From positions 5,704,001 through 5,768,000 of the forward strand of contig NZ_AP022616.1 in NCBI RefSeq assembly GCF_010731115.1: a stretch of 64,000 nt of DNA, read 5' to 3'. Made by a program: the position numbers and the translations under genes. The DNA is from Mycolicibacterium phocaicum (GTDB taxonomy: Bacteria; Actinomycetota; Actinomycetes; Mycobacteriales; Mycobacteriaceae). Of the stretch, positions 25,924-35,076 are shown in pieces. A model generated the notes under the pieces. It saw nothing but the letters and a program-made list of their open reading frames with translations, ran no database searches and was not told where the DNA came from. Position 1 is the stretch's first letter; every line of letters starts with the position of its first letter.

Positions 25924-27123
25924 TCACACTCGGCCACCGTCCCGCGACGTGGTGGGCAGCGACGTCTGGAACACGAACACCTGACTGCCGATTCGAAGGG
26001 TGTCGCCATCGTGGAGCTCGGCCGTGGCGCGGATTCGCTCTCCGTTGACATGGACTCCGTTGGCAGACCCGAGGTCGGTGATGATGTGGGTGGTGTCGGC
26101 GTTGTTGATGACGGCGTGGTGCCGGCTCACCTTGTCGTCGGCCAAGACAAGGTCATTGTCCGGGCTGCGTCCGATGCGGGTGGCCGAACCCCTGAGCCGA
26201 TGAAGGTGATCGTGCACGTCGCGCAGGGCTGCGGTGACGGGGCTGATCAGGGTGGTCACACCGGGTTCGAAAGCGATGACCGTTTGGGCCGCGGCCTGGG
26301 CATTGCGCTGTACGTCGAGCGGCTCCTGGCGCAGAATCTGTTCGTACAGCGTGCGCAGCGCCGGCGCGGGGTCTATGCCGAGGTCATCTGACAACGTTGT
26401 CTTGAGCCGGTGATATGTGTCGAGCGCATCGGATTGGCGGTCGGTGAGGTAGTACGCCGTCATCAGTTGAGCCCAGAGCGGTTCACGGTAGGGATGTTCC
26501 CCGACCAGGCTTTCGAGCTCCCGAACGATGGTATGGGCTCGGCCACAGGCGATCTCGGCGTGGGCCCGCGCCGTCTGGGCGAGGACTTTGTCCTCGGCCA
26601 GCTCGTTGCGCAGCACATCGGTGAAGGCGAAGTCGCGCAGGTCGTCGAGGACGGGGCCGCGCCACTGAGCCAGCGCGGTGGTGAGGTGTGTGCTGGCCGC
26701 TTCGAAACGTCCAGCGGCCACGGCGTTGATCCCCGCTTGCTGCTCCGTGGCGAACCGCGCCAGATCACTTTGCTCGGTGGTGATTTCGAGTCGGTAGCCA
26801 TTGGGTGCGGTGGCCACGACGGCGTGGGCATCGACGCCCGCCTCGGTGATGAGGCGGCGCAGATTCGACACATAGGCACTCACCGAGATGCGTGCGGCGG
26901 CCGGCGGTTCGCCGTCCCAGATCGCTGTGATCAAGTCCGCGGCACTGACGGCGCGGTTGGCGTTCGCGACCAGCATGGCAAGTACCGCGCGCTGTTTCGG
27001 CGTACCGACCTGAATCGGTGCTGACCCGACGTTCACCTGCAGCGGACCCAGCACTCCGAACTGGATGTCGCGTTCGGTTCCAGCACACTGAGGTCCGGGC
27101 GCCATCGGTGTCTGGCGGCCCAT
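25924..27123 (-). CDS. embR: EmbR-like transcriptional regulator (OmpR-HTH, BTAD, FHA)
   Basis: A 399-residue SARP-type regulator closely resembling mycobacterial EmbR. It has a winged helix at the N-terminus (VGTPKQRAVLAMLVANANRA, YVSNLRRLI), the BTAD domain (AQWRGPVLDDLRDFAFTDVL, PYREPLWAQLMTAYYLTDRQ) and a C-terminal FHA domain (TRIGRSPDNDLVLADDKVSR, HHAVINN, DLGSANGVHVNGERIRA) that binds phosphothreonine. In M. tuberculosis EmbR is phosphorylated by PknH and activates arabinosyltransferase genes; neither pknH nor emb genes are here. GGGGAG precedes the ATG at 27123. It is convergent with the mce operon. Confidence 0.87.
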   Translation of the reverse strand: MGRQTPMAPGPQCAGTERDIQFGVLGPLQVNVGSAPIQVGTPKQRAVLAMLVANANRAVSAADLITAIWDGEPPAAARISVSAYVSNLRRLITEAGVDAHAVVATAPNGYRLEITTEQSDLARFATEQQAGINAVAAGRFEAASTHLTTALAQWRGPVLDDLRDFAFTDVLRNELAEDKVLAQTARAHAEIACGRAHTIVRELESLVGEHPYREPLWAQLMTAYYLTDRQSDALDTYHRLKTTLSDDLGIDPAPALRTLYEQILRQEPLDVQRNAQAAAQTVIAFEPGVTTLISPVTAALRDVHDHLHRLRGSATRIGRSPDNDLVLADDKVSRHHAVINNADTTHIITDLGSANGVHVNGERIRATAELHDGDTLRIGSQVFVFQTSLPTTSRDGGRV

Positions 27124-27211
27124 CAATCGCTCCCCGCCCGGCCGAACCTGTCCAATCGCACGGGTAGAGCGTTTCACACCCGGTCGGCCCGAGCCGGTCG
27201 AATCGTCCGGG

Positions 27212-28351
27212 CTAGAGGTGGCGCGCGATGAGATCCTTCATGACCTCGTTGGCACCGGCATAGATCCGTGAGATCCGACTGTCGACGAACAGGCGGGAGA
27301 TGGGGTATTCCTCCATGTAGCCATAGCCGCCATGTAGTTGCAGGCAGCGGTCGACGATTTGTGTCTGTTGGTCGGAGCACCAGAGTTTGACCTGCGCGGC
27401 GCGTTTGACGTCGAGCTCGCCGCGGAGGTGACGCTGAATCGCATCGTCGACGAACGTGCGCATGACGTCGATCACGGTGGCGATCTCGGCCAGTTCGAAA
27501 CGGGTGTTCTGCAGGGCGAAGAGCGGTTTCCCGAACACGTGGCGCTCCTTGACGTACGCCAGCGTGTGGTCGTATGCGGCTTCGACAGCGCCCAGCGCGG
27601 CGACACCCACGATCAGCCGCTCCTGCGGCAACTGTTGCATCAGCTGGACGAAGCCACGACCTTCGACGCCACCGAGCAGATTCTCCGCGGGGACGCGAAG
27701 TTCATCGAAGAACAGTTCGGTGGTGTCCTGCCCTTTCTGGCCGATCTTCTTCAGCTTGCGGCCGCGCTGGAATCCCGGGGTGTCGTCGCGAACCTCGGCG
27801 GCGAACAGCGACAATCCGGCCGCACCCTGTTGCGGATCGGTCTTGGCCGCGATGATGATGAGGTCGCATGTCGCACCGTTCGAGATGAACGTCTTGGCGC
27901 CGGAGATCACGTACTCGTCTCCCACACGAACGGCCCGTGTCGAGATGGCCTGGAGATCCGACCCGGTACCGGGCTCGGTCATGGCGATCGCGCCGATCCA
28001 TTCACCGGAAGCGAGTTTGGGCAGCCAGCGCTGCTTCTGTTCGGGCGCGGCGTAGGCGTTCAGGTAATGCGGGACGATGCCTGCGTGCACGCCCAACTGC
28101 ATGGACAGATCACCGGCATAGGCCTGCTCCCGGAACAGCACCGCCTCGTGCGCGAAAGTCGCACCACCGCCACCGAATTCCTCCGGGATCGACATCAGTA
28201 GCAACCCGAGGTCGCCGGCACGGCGATACAACGCACGGTCGGGCTCGCCGGCGGCGGCGAATTCCTCGTGACGCGGGGCGACTTCCTTGGTGAAGAAGTC
28301 GCGGGCCAAACCGGACAGGTCGGCGAGTTCGGTCGTCGATGCGTGGGTCAC
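27212..28351 (-). CDS. Acyl-CoA dehydrogenase (FadE type)
   Basis: A 379-residue acyl-CoA dehydrogenase. Its motifs include IAMTEPGTGSDLQAISTRAV (substrate/FAD loop), YVISGAKTFISNGATCDLII, RHVFGKPLFALQNTRFELAE, CLQLHGGYGYMEEYPISRLF and the C-terminal RISRIYAGANEVMKDLIARH with the catalytic-Glu region. The GTG at 28351 is preferred because GAGAGGA lies 8 bp upstream; an in-frame TTG at 28372 overlaps the fadD stop. It is the second gene after the acyl-CoA synthetase, so a fatty-acid-like substrate activated by that enzyme is likely. Confidence 0.88.
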   Translation of the reverse strand: MTHASTTELADLSGLARDFFTKEVAPRHEEFAAAGEPDRALYRRAGDLGLLLMSIPEEFGGGGATFAHEAVLFREQAYAGDLSMQLGVHAGIVPHYLNAYAAPEQKQRWLPKLASGEWIGAIAMTEPGTGSDLQAISTRAVRVGDEYVISGAKTFISNGATCDLIIIAAKTDPQQGAAGLSLFAAEVRDDTPGFQRGRKLKKIGQKGQDTTELFFDELRVPAENLLGGVEGRGFVQLMQQLPQERLIVGVAALGAVEAAYDHTLAYVKERHVFGKPLFALQNTRFELAEIATVIDVMRTFVDDAIQRHLRGELDVKRAAQVKLWCSDQQTQIVDRCLQLHGGYGYMEEYPISRLFVDSRISRIYAGANEVMKDLIARHL

Positions 28352-28368
28352 TGTCTTGTTCCTCTCGT

Positions 28369-30129
28369 TCAACGCGCGTACAGCGCGTCGATCTGTGCGG
28401 CGTATTTTTCGGCGATGGGTGCGCGGCGCAGCTTCAGCGTCGGCGTCAGCTCATCGCCGCCGGGAATCCAATACTGCGGCAGGACTTTCCAGCTCCGAAT
28501 CTGCTCCACCCGGGACAGCCGGGTATTCGCCGCCTCCACCGCTTCCGACACCGCCCGCTGTGTCGCCTCGTGTTCGACCATCTCGTCCACGGTGGTGCCG
28601 CCGAAGCCATGTCGGGAGGCGAAATCAGCGGCCGCATCGGGGTCGAGCGTGATCAGCGCCGCGATGTGCGGACGGTTGTCACCAATGGCGGCGACAGCGC
28701 CGATCAGCGGGCTGGCCGCTTTGAGTGCGCCCTCGATGTTGCTGGGGGACATGTTCTTTCCGCCGGAGTTGATGATCAACTCCTTCTTGCGGTCGACGAT
28801 ACGCAGGTACCCGTCGGCGTCGAGCGAGCCGACGTCGCCCGTGTGGATCCAGCCGTCGGCATCGAGGATTTCCGCGGTGCGACCGGGATCGCGGTGGTAG
28901 CCGCGCATCACCCCACATCCGCGGACCAGAATCTCGCCGTCGGTGGCCAGTTTGATCTGTGTGCCGGGGATCGCCTTACCCACCGTGCCGAGCTTGAGCC
29001 GGTCTCTGGGATTGACGGTCGTGACCGCGGAGGTCTCCGACATGCCCCAGGCCTCCGACACGGGAACACCGATCGCAAGCATGAACTCGAGTACGGAAAC
29101 ATCGATGGGTGCGGCGCCCGACACCGCAGCGCTCAGTTGATCCATTCCGAGGCGCGCGCGAATCTTGGACAACACCAACGCGTCTGCCGCAGCGGCGGCT
29201 GCTTCGTCGAGCAGTCCCAACCGGCCGCCCGACAGGGTGGCCCCCGCCTTCTTCTTGCCGGCTGCCAGGGCCCATCGCGCGAGCGCGCCCGCCGGTCCGG
29301 TCTGCTCGGCGGTGAGTGTCTCGACACGAGCCCGAATCTTGTACCAGAGCATCGGTACCGCGACGAAGAACGTCGGGTGCACGCGGCCCAGGACGTCGAT
29401 CAGTGTCTTCGGGTCGTCGACGTCGGTGACCGTGATACCGAAGTACATCGGCGCGTACTGGCCGATCCAGCGATTGATCAGGTGCGCGTCCGGCAGGTAG
29501 GACAGCACTCGACCCCCGCTGAGATCGCCGACCACATTCGGGATCACCTCGAGCTGGTACAGCAGGTTGCCGTGCGTCAGCTCGACGCCTTTGGGATGCC
29601 CTGTGGTTCCGCTGGTGTAGATGAGGGTCAGGATGTCGTCGCGCTGAACGGCCTTCCAAACCGCGTCGAAATCGAAATCTTCGGCGCCCCCGGCAGTTAC
29701 CTCGTCGAGGGTGAGCACGCCGCGGCTCGACTCGTCGACGGAGATGACGTGGCGCACGTCGGTGCCGGATGAGGCGGCGAGCACCTTCTCCAGATATTGC
29801 GCCTCACTGACCACGACGGTCGGCTGAGCGTTCTCGAACAGGTACGTGATCTGCGCCGTGGCACTGGTGTTGTACACCGAAAAGCCCACCGCACCGAGAT
29901 GCATCACCGCGGCATCGACAATGTGGAACTCGGCGCGATTGGTGAGCATCATCGCCACCACGTCGCCGCGCCGCACGCCCAACGCGGCCAGACCCGCGGC
30001 CACCCGTCGAACTTGATCGCCGTACTGCGACCAGGTCAACGCCACTGTGCCGTCGGCGCGGCAGATCGCCGCTGTGTCACCGAGCTCGGCAACGCGGCGT
30101 TGGAAATGCGCACACAGACTTTCGCTCAT
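28369..30129 (-). CDS. Long-chain acyl-CoA synthetase (FadD15-like AMP-dependent ligase)
   Basis: A 586-residue AMP-forming ligase. LIYTSGTTGHPKGVELTHGN is the P-loop-like adenylation motif, EAWGMSETSAVTTVN is the A5 motif, and DGWIHTGDVGSLDADGYLRI with VDRKKELIINSGGKNMSP covers the A7/A8 hinge. The length and the SYLPDAHLINRWIGQY segment fit the FadD15/long-chain class that makes acyl-CoA for degradation. AAAGGG precedes the ATG at 30129. It heads an operon with an acyl-CoA dehydrogenase, divergent from an EthR-like TetR gene. Confidence 0.9.
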   Translation of the reverse strand: MSESLCAHFQRRVAELGDTAAICRADGTVALTWSQYGDQVRRVAAGLAALGVRRGDVVAMMLTNRAEFHIVDAAVMHLGAVGFSVYNTSATAQITYLFENAQPTVVVSEAQYLEKVLAASSGTDVRHVISVDESSRGVLTLDEVTAGGAEDFDFDAVWKAVQRDDILTLIYTSGTTGHPKGVELTHGNLLYQLEVIPNVVGDLSGGRVLSYLPDAHLINRWIGQYAPMYFGITVTDVDDPKTLIDVLGRVHPTFFVAVPMLWYKIRARVETLTAEQTGPAGALARWALAAGKKKAGATLSGGRLGLLDEAAAAAADALVLSKIRARLGMDQLSAAVSGAAPIDVSVLEFMLAIGVPVSEAWGMSETSAVTTVNPRDRLKLGTVGKAIPGTQIKLATDGEILVRGCGVMRGYHRDPGRTAEILDADGWIHTGDVGSLDADGYLRIVDRKKELIINSGGKNMSPSNIEGALKAASPLIGAVAAIGDNRPHIAALITLDPDAAADFASRHGFGGTTVDEMVEHEATQRAVSEAVEAANTRLSRVEQIRSWKVLPQYWIPGGDELTPTLKLRRAPIAEKYAAQIDALYAR

Positions 30130-30191
30130 CACAACCCTTTCGCAGCGTGCCGTGCGGGTTCGGACCGAGGTAGGGCCGCAACGGCTCAGGC

Positions 30192-30226
30192 TGAAACAGT
30201 AGAACATATTGCGTATGATTGTTTCA
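30192..30226. promoter_or_regulatory. Candidate operator between fadD and a TetR gene
   Basis: Inverted arms TGAAACA (30192-30198) and TGTTTCA (30220-30226) flank a TATGAT -10-like hexamer (30214-30219) reading toward the TetR gene. The right half, TATGATTGTTTCAAT, matches TACAATTGTTTCAAT at 36022-36036 at 13 of 15 positions, suggesting one shared regulator. Confidence 0.6.
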
Positions 30227-30313
30227 ATCGGGCGACGTTGGTGTTGTCGCCCTCCTCCCTGGTGGAAATACCGCGCTACGCGAAATGCTTTGCCCAACAG
30301 AAAGAGAGCCGTG

Positions 30314-30997
30314 ATGTTGGCCACCCGACGTCAACCCAACGGCGCGTGCTGCCCGGGGAGTCCGACTGCCACCGACAGTCCGAGCGCCACCGGTCGCGAC
30401 CGGACGACGACCACCGACCGTGGTGATCACGCCCGCACGGCGATCTTGACGGCACTGCGCGCATTACTGGATCAGAACCCGATTTCCGAGGTTTCGGTGC
30501 AGGCGATCACTCGGCAGGCCGGCGTCACGCGAACTGCGTTCTACTTCTACTTCGAATCCAAGTACTCCGCCCTGGCGGAACTGCTTCATGGACGTACGAC
30601 TGCAGCGATGCTCGATCAGTCGTTCGCGTTGCGGACACCGGGGGAGTCCACGCCGGCACTGATCGCACGTGTCATCGCCGGTATCCGTGCGGCCCTGGCC
30701 GCTGACGACCCCGTGTGGGCCTCGTGTCGCGCATCGGCAGGCTATGAACCGGAGATCGCCGAGATCGTCGCGGCCGTGGAGGACGCGATCACTTGCCGCA
30801 TCGTGGCTTTGGTGTCGGCCGAGGTGCATCGAGGCGCCCAACCGATCTCGACCGACCTCGTTGCGCTGGTACGTGTCCTGACCACCGCGACGGTCGCCGG
30901 CTGCGCGCCCGCGCGCGTCGCTGCGCAGCCTGACCACCTCGATCGCACTACCGATGCAGTGGCGGCATTGTGGCGGAACGCGTTGTGGCCCAACTAG
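30314..30997 (+). CDS. TetR-family regulator, EthR-like
   Basis: A 227-residue regulator with HTH at about residues 70-95 (ISEVSVQAITRQAGVTRTAF, then YFYFESKYSALAELL), a layout like EthR, which controls a Baeyer-Villiger monooxygenase in M. tuberculosis. The long basic N-terminus (about 40 residues) before the HTH is unusual. GAGAG precedes the ATG at 30314. It is divergent from fadD-fadE and lies at one end of a block that also contains a Baeyer-Villiger-like monooxygenase. Confidence 0.8.
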   Translation: MLATRRQPNGACCPGSPTATDSPSATGRDRTTTTDRGDHARTAILTALRALLDQNPISEVSVQAITRQAGVTRTAFYFYFESKYSALAELLHGRTTAAMLDQSFALRTPGESTPALIARVIAGIRAALAADDPVWASCRASAGYEPEIAEIVAAVEDAITCRIVALVSAEVHRGAQPISTDLVALVRVLTTATVAGCAPARVAAQPDHLDRTTDAVAALWRNALWPN

Positions 30998-31021
30998 TTG
31001 GAGAAGTTCTCTGGCTCACCG

Positions 31022-31528
31022 CTACCTGCCGCCCATCGCTGTCGTCCACAGCTCGCGGCCAAAGTCTGACAGACGCAGGCTGAGCTTCTCCACTCGAGCG
31101 GACTGCCGCGCCTGCTGCGCGTCGGCGATGGCGCGCATGACGCTTGGTTCGGCCATGAGCACCTCGTAGCCGGGCTCGGATCCATCTGTCTGGGGTCCGA
31201 TTTCAACCAGCCCGAGCCGCAACAGGTTGGCTACGTAGGTCGGCGCCATGGCCGGCAGCCCCACGCCTGCAGTGCGGCCGATCAGCGACGTATTGGTCAG
31301 GACTGCTCGAGGCATGGACCACCACCGAGCCTGCGAATAGACATTCACAAGGGGAGACGTGGTGCCGTCCGACAGTGCACGGAGAATCCTCGCCTCGTCG
31401 GCAACAAGCTGGTCGACGATGCGGTCGTAGACCTCCAGCTGCGTCTCGCACGTGCTCTGCTCAAGCGAGCGATCCAACAACCTGGCCATTTTGGTGCGCA
31501 GGCCGTGCACGTCGGAGGTGGTGACCAT
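31022..31528 (-). CDS. Abi-alpha/DUF4393-like protein
   Basis: A 168-residue protein. The segment YDRIVDQLVADEARILRALS and the downstream YVANLLRLGLVEIGPQ...YEVLMAEPSVMRAIA resemble the C-terminal half of the Abi-alpha (DUF4393) family, in which a helical hairpin precedes a winged-helix-like part. C-terminal LRLSDFGRELWTTAMG is also in keeping. The family name comes from phage abortive infection, but mycobacterial members often sit in metabolic operons and their role is unknown. It is last in the SDR-FMO operon. Family assignment is by eye and moderate. Confidence 0.55.
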   Translation of the reverse strand: MVTTSDVHGLRTKMARLLDRSLEQSTCETQLEVYDRIVDQLVADEARILRALSDGTTSPLVNVYSQARWWSMPRAVLTNTSLIGRTAGVGLPAMAPTYVANLLRLGLVEIGPQTDGSEPGYEVLMAEPSVMRAIADAQQARQSARVEKLSLRLSDFGRELWTTAMGGR

Positions 31529-31605
31529 CGTTTCATCTCTTTTCTGGAGGCGGTTCTTTCGGCTGGTGCTGGTCGGTGCTCTGGCTTCCGCTGCGAGACA
31601 GCGTG

Positions 31606-32445
31606 TCAGCGCTCTAGTTGCCGGATGATGGCGGCTACCGTCGGATTCGCCGCGAGTTGCTGGTCGAGGATCACGTTGATGACACCGCGCAGCCAGGCGT
31701 AGGGAATCCATGCGCGCGGAACGGTGCTACTGGCTCTGCGCCGGCCGACTGCGTCGACGATACTTGCGGCAGCGTGTCCGGCGTCGATGCGCTTGTTCAA
31801 CGGCCAGGGCAACAGTTCGCCGATGCGTTGGCCCATCGGATCGTCGTCGAGTGTGGTCCGCGCCAGCTCGGTGTCGACGATGCCGAAGTAGGAGATACCG
31901 ACAGTCACCTGATGCGCCGCCAGCTCGATCCGCAACGCCCGCCCGAGCTGTTCGACCCCGGCCTTGCTGATCATGTACGCCGCACCGCCCATCCCTGGTG
32001 CGAACGCGGCGCACGATCCGATGAGCTGAATGTGCCCGCGACTGGAGATGATGTGCTCGGTTGTCGCACGCACCGTGTGTACCGCACCGAGCAGATTGAT
32101 GTCGATAACCCGTTGGAACGCATCGGGTTCGATGGTGCGCAGAGTGGCCGGCGGCGGTGTGACGCCGGCGTTGGCGACCACCACATCGATGCGCCCCCAG
32201 GTGTGCACCGCCTGGTCGGCCGCGGCGGTCAACGCCTCGGCATCGCGCACATCAGCCACGATGCCGATGGTGTCGTTCCCCAACTGTGCCCGGGCTTTCC
32301 CGAGTTTCCCTGCATCGACGTCGATGAGGACCACTCGCGAACCTGCCGCCACGAAACGGGAGGCGGCTTCGAACCCGATGCCCTGTGCCGCGCCGGTGAT
32401 GAAAACCACTGCGCCAGAAAGGGGCATCGCCGCACGTGCGGTCAT
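31606..32445 (-). CDS. Short-chain dehydrogenase/reductase (SDR)
   Basis: A 279-residue SDR with TGAAQGIG (NAD(P) binding), VVVANAGVTPPP, a Ser in IQLIGSCAAFAPG and YMISKAG (catalytic Tyr/Lys). It also has a C-terminal extension past the core (WIPYAWLRGVINVILDQQLA) as in SadH-like and membrane-associated mycobacterial SDRs. The ATG overlaps the monooxygenase stop (ATGA). Likely oxidises an alcohol product of the oxygenation pathway. Confidence 0.87.
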   Translation of the reverse strand: MTARAAMPLSGAVVFITGAAQGIGFEAASRFVAAGSRVVLIDVDAGKLGKARAQLGNDTIGIVADVRDAEALTAAADQAVHTWGRIDVVVANAGVTPPPATLRTIEPDAFQRVIDINLLGAVHTVRATTEHIISSRGHIQLIGSCAAFAPGMGGAAYMISKAGVEQLGRALRIELAAHQVTVGISYFGIVDTELARTTLDDDPMGQRIGELLPWPLNKRIDAGHAAASIVDAVGRRRASSTVPRAWIPYAWLRGVINVILDQQLAANPTVAAIIRQLER

Positions 32446-33959
32446 CGTCCGACCACCAACTCGGCGTCAGCGGACTCGGACGGCACGGTCGCGTAGCGGA
32501 TATCGAACTCCGCGAGCCGAATTCGGCGCATTTGGTGCCGGAATGTGAAGACGAAGCCAGGCCAGAAGGTGAAATTGCGGCCGGATGGACTCAAGTAGTA
32601 ACTCTGACAACCGCCGGAGTTCCACACCGAGTCGGCAAGACGCCGGTCGACGTGTGCGACAAAGTTGTCGAGGGTGTCGTCCGAGACTTCGATACTGCGG
32701 ATCTGGCGGCGCCGCATCTGCGCGATGGCGTCGAGGACGAAGTCGAGCTGCGCTTCGATCGTCACGATCTGCGACGTGTACACCACAGAGTTCGGGCCGA
32801 GGATCATGAACAGATTCGGAAAGCCCGGAATGACGGTGCCCAAGTGCGCCTTCATCTCTCCGCCGGCCCACACCTCCGCGAGGCTGCGACCATCTCGGCC
32901 GTGAATCCGGGTGAAGCCTTCGTTGTGGGCCAGTTTGAACCCGGTTCCGAAAACGATGGCGTCGAGGCGATGGTGGCGCCCGTCGGCGGTTTCGATCCCG
33001 TCTCTGGTGACCCGCCGGATCGCGGCGGTTTCCACGACGGCGTTGTCCGCTGCCAGTGCGGGAAAATAGGTGTTGGAGAACGTCGGTCGTTTGCATCCGA
33101 ACGCATACCGCGGAGTCAGCTTTTCTCGGAGGTTCTCATCGCGGACCTGCCTGCGGAGATGCCACCTGCCGACGGCCGCCATCGGCTGGAGCAGCGCCGG
33201 CAGATGGACCAGACCGGGCACCATCGCTTCCTGGACCAAGCTGACCGCCGAACGGGCTGCGCGCTGGACGAGCGGGGCCGTGCGGAACACCGAACGCACC
33301 GCGGGCCCGACCGGGCGGTCCGGATGCGGCAGGATCCACGTCGGGGTCCGTTGGAACACAACCAGTTCGGCGGCGTCAGGCTGAATCCGCGGGATGAACT
33401 GCACGGCCGAAGCGCCGGTGCCGATGACACCGACCGCCTTTCCGCGCAGGTCGACGTCATGGCGCCACTCCGCCGAGTGAAAGGCCGGGCCCGAGAAATC
33501 TTCGAGGCCCGGAAGATTCGGAATCGACGGCTCACTGAATGGTCCGGTGGCAAGAACCATCACGGTGGCAGTGAAATGTTGACCGCCTGCGGTGATCTGC
33601 CACACCTGGGCCAGGTCGTCCCATGAGGCGTCGGTGACGTCGTGCCCGAGCCGAATGTGCGACCGGATGCCGCTGTCATCGACACATCTTTCGATGTAGG
33701 CCTTCAGTTCTCGCTGGAGCGGATACAGGCGCGTCCAGTCCGGGTTCGGGGCAAACGAGTACGAATACAGCACCGACGGGATGTCGCACTGCGCTCCCGG
33801 ATAAGTGTTCGCCTGCCAGGTTCCGCCGATCTCGGTGGCCCGCTCGAATACGAGAAAGTCGTTGTCGCCGGAATCCTTGAGTCGCATCGCCGCGCCGATC
33901 CCGCCGAAGCCGGCACCGATGATCGCGGTATGGACATGTGTGGGAGTGGGTTTGGTCAT
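32442..33959 (-). CDS. Flavin-containing Baeyer-Villiger-like monooxygenase
   Basis: A 505-residue FAD/NADPH monooxygenase. It has an FAD Rossmann motif near the N-terminus (AIIGAGFGGIGAAMRL), an NADPH motif (VGVIGTGASAVQFIP) and FSGPAFHSAEW, matching the Baeyer-Villiger fingerprint FxGxxxHxxxW, although the following residue is Arg rather than Pro/Asp. C-terminal FWPGFVFTFRHQMRR. EthA- and MymA-like enzymes share this layout. AAGGA precedes the ATG at 33959. Together with the upstream reductase and the PF10118 protein it forms an oxygenation operon. Confidence 0.87.
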   Translation of the reverse strand: MTKPTPTHVHTAIIGAGFGGIGAAMRLKDSGDNDFLVFERATEIGGTWQANTYPGAQCDIPSVLYSYSFAPNPDWTRLYPLQRELKAYIERCVDDSGIRSHIRLGHDVTDASWDDLAQVWQITAGGQHFTATVMVLATGPFSEPSIPNLPGLEDFSGPAFHSAEWRHDVDLRGKAVGVIGTGASAVQFIPRIQPDAAELVVFQRTPTWILPHPDRPVGPAVRSVFRTAPLVQRAARSAVSLVQEAMVPGLVHLPALLQPMAAVGRWHLRRQVRDENLREKLTPRYAFGCKRPTFSNTYFPALAADNAVVETAAIRRVTRDGIETADGRHHRLDAIVFGTGFKLAHNEGFTRIHGRDGRSLAEVWAGGEMKAHLGTVIPGFPNLFMILGPNSVVYTSQIVTIEAQLDFVLDAIAQMRRRQIRSIEVSDDTLDNFVAHVDRRLADSVWNSGGCQSYYLSPSGRNFTFWPGFVFTFRHQMRRIRLAEFDIRYATVPSESADAELVVGR

Positions 33960-33990
33960 GGGTGTGTCCTTGGTGAGTGCAGGTGGCTGA

Positions 33991-35076
33991 CTAGAGCGCG
34001 ACGGAGATCGAGTCACCCTGGGCGCGGGAAACGCAGATCATCATCGAGTCGGCATGCTGGTCGGGGGTCAGCACCCGATCTCGGTGCTCGACGACCCCGT
34101 CCACCAGTCGCACGCGGCAAGCCCCGCAGAAACCTTGCTGACACGAGTACTGCACGTCGGGTTTGACACGGCGGATCGCAGCGAGGGCCGACTCGTCGGC
34201 GGCGACGTCGACAGCGAGCCCCGATTCGGTGAGCTGCACGGTGAATGCTCTGCCGTCGACGATCGGTGCGGCGGTGAAACGTTCGCTGTGGAACTCTGCG
34301 GGACGGCCCGGCGCGGTCGCGGCGGTGGCGACCTCGCGAGCCCGTTCGATCATCGCGGGAGGGCCACACACATAGAACGCCGCGCGGGATGAAGCGGTCG
34401 TACACAATTCGGCCAGATCCGGTGCGCCGTACTGGTCGTCGGGCCGGATGAGCACCCGGTCGGGCCCGAGGGCGGTGAGCTCGTCGATGAAGGGCATCGA
34501 TGCGCGCGAACGCCCGGTGTACACCAGGCGCCAGGGGGCGGGGCCGGATGCCGCCGCACGCACCATCGGCAGGATCGGCGTGATGCCGATCCCGCCGGCG
34601 ATGAACACGTACTCATCGGCGGGGGCCAGGCTGAACGCGTTGCGGGGTCCCCGGATGCGCAGCGTGTCGCCGACCCGGACGCGGTGCAGCTCGGCCGAAC
34701 CCGCGCCGTCGGGGATGCGCCGCACGGCGATTCGATAGTGGAGGGGATCGAATTGGTCACCGATCAGCGAGTAGTGCCGTTGCCGGCCGGTCGGGGTGAA
34801 CACATCGATGTGCGCGCCCGGCGTCCAGCGGGGGAGCGGTGAACGGTCGGCCCGGCTCAAGGTGAGGCTGACGACGTCGTCGGCTACGCGTTCCGCCGCA
34901 ACGACTTCGAGCCGCGCGTCGTATCCGGCCCGGCGTACCGGGCGGGGCGGCGACAAGCGGTCTGCGATGCGGCTCTCGGTGAACAACCGCGAATAGCCGC
35001 GGGCCAACTGCCCCATGGCCCTGAGCGCGGGCGTCGGGTCATCGACAGATGTGGGTTGGTCGAGGAGCTCGTTCAT
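33991..35076 (-). CDS. Oxygenase reductase: FAD, NAD and C-terminal 2Fe-2S ferredoxin domains
   Basis: A 361-residue electron-transfer protein. The FAD domain has RHYSLIG, the NAD domain has FIAGGIGITPILPMVRAA and FYVCGPPAMIERAREV, and the C-terminal plant-type ferredoxin domain has YSCQQGFCGACRVRLVDG with a fourth Cys in MMICVSRA. It passes electrons from NAD(P)H to an oxygenase. The ATG overlaps the upstream stop (ATGA). The true partner may be the PF10118 protein or an oxygenase elsewhere; flavin monooxygenases do not need it. Confidence 0.88.
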   Translation of the reverse strand: MNELLDQPTSVDDPTPALRAMGQLARGYSRLFTESRIADRLSPPRPVRRAGYDARLEVVAAERVADDVVSLTLSRADRSPLPRWTPGAHIDVFTPTGRQRHYSLIGDQFDPLHYRIAVRRIPDGAGSAELHRVRVGDTLRIRGPRNAFSLAPADEYVFIAGGIGITPILPMVRAAASGPAPWRLVYTGRSRASMPFIDELTALGPDRVLIRPDDQYGAPDLAELCTTASSRAAFYVCGPPAMIERAREVATAATAPGRPAEFHSERFTAAPIVDGRAFTVQLTESGLAVDVAADESALAAIRRVKPDVQYSCQQGFCGACRVRLVDGVVEHRDRVLTPDQHADSMMICVSRAQGDSISVAL

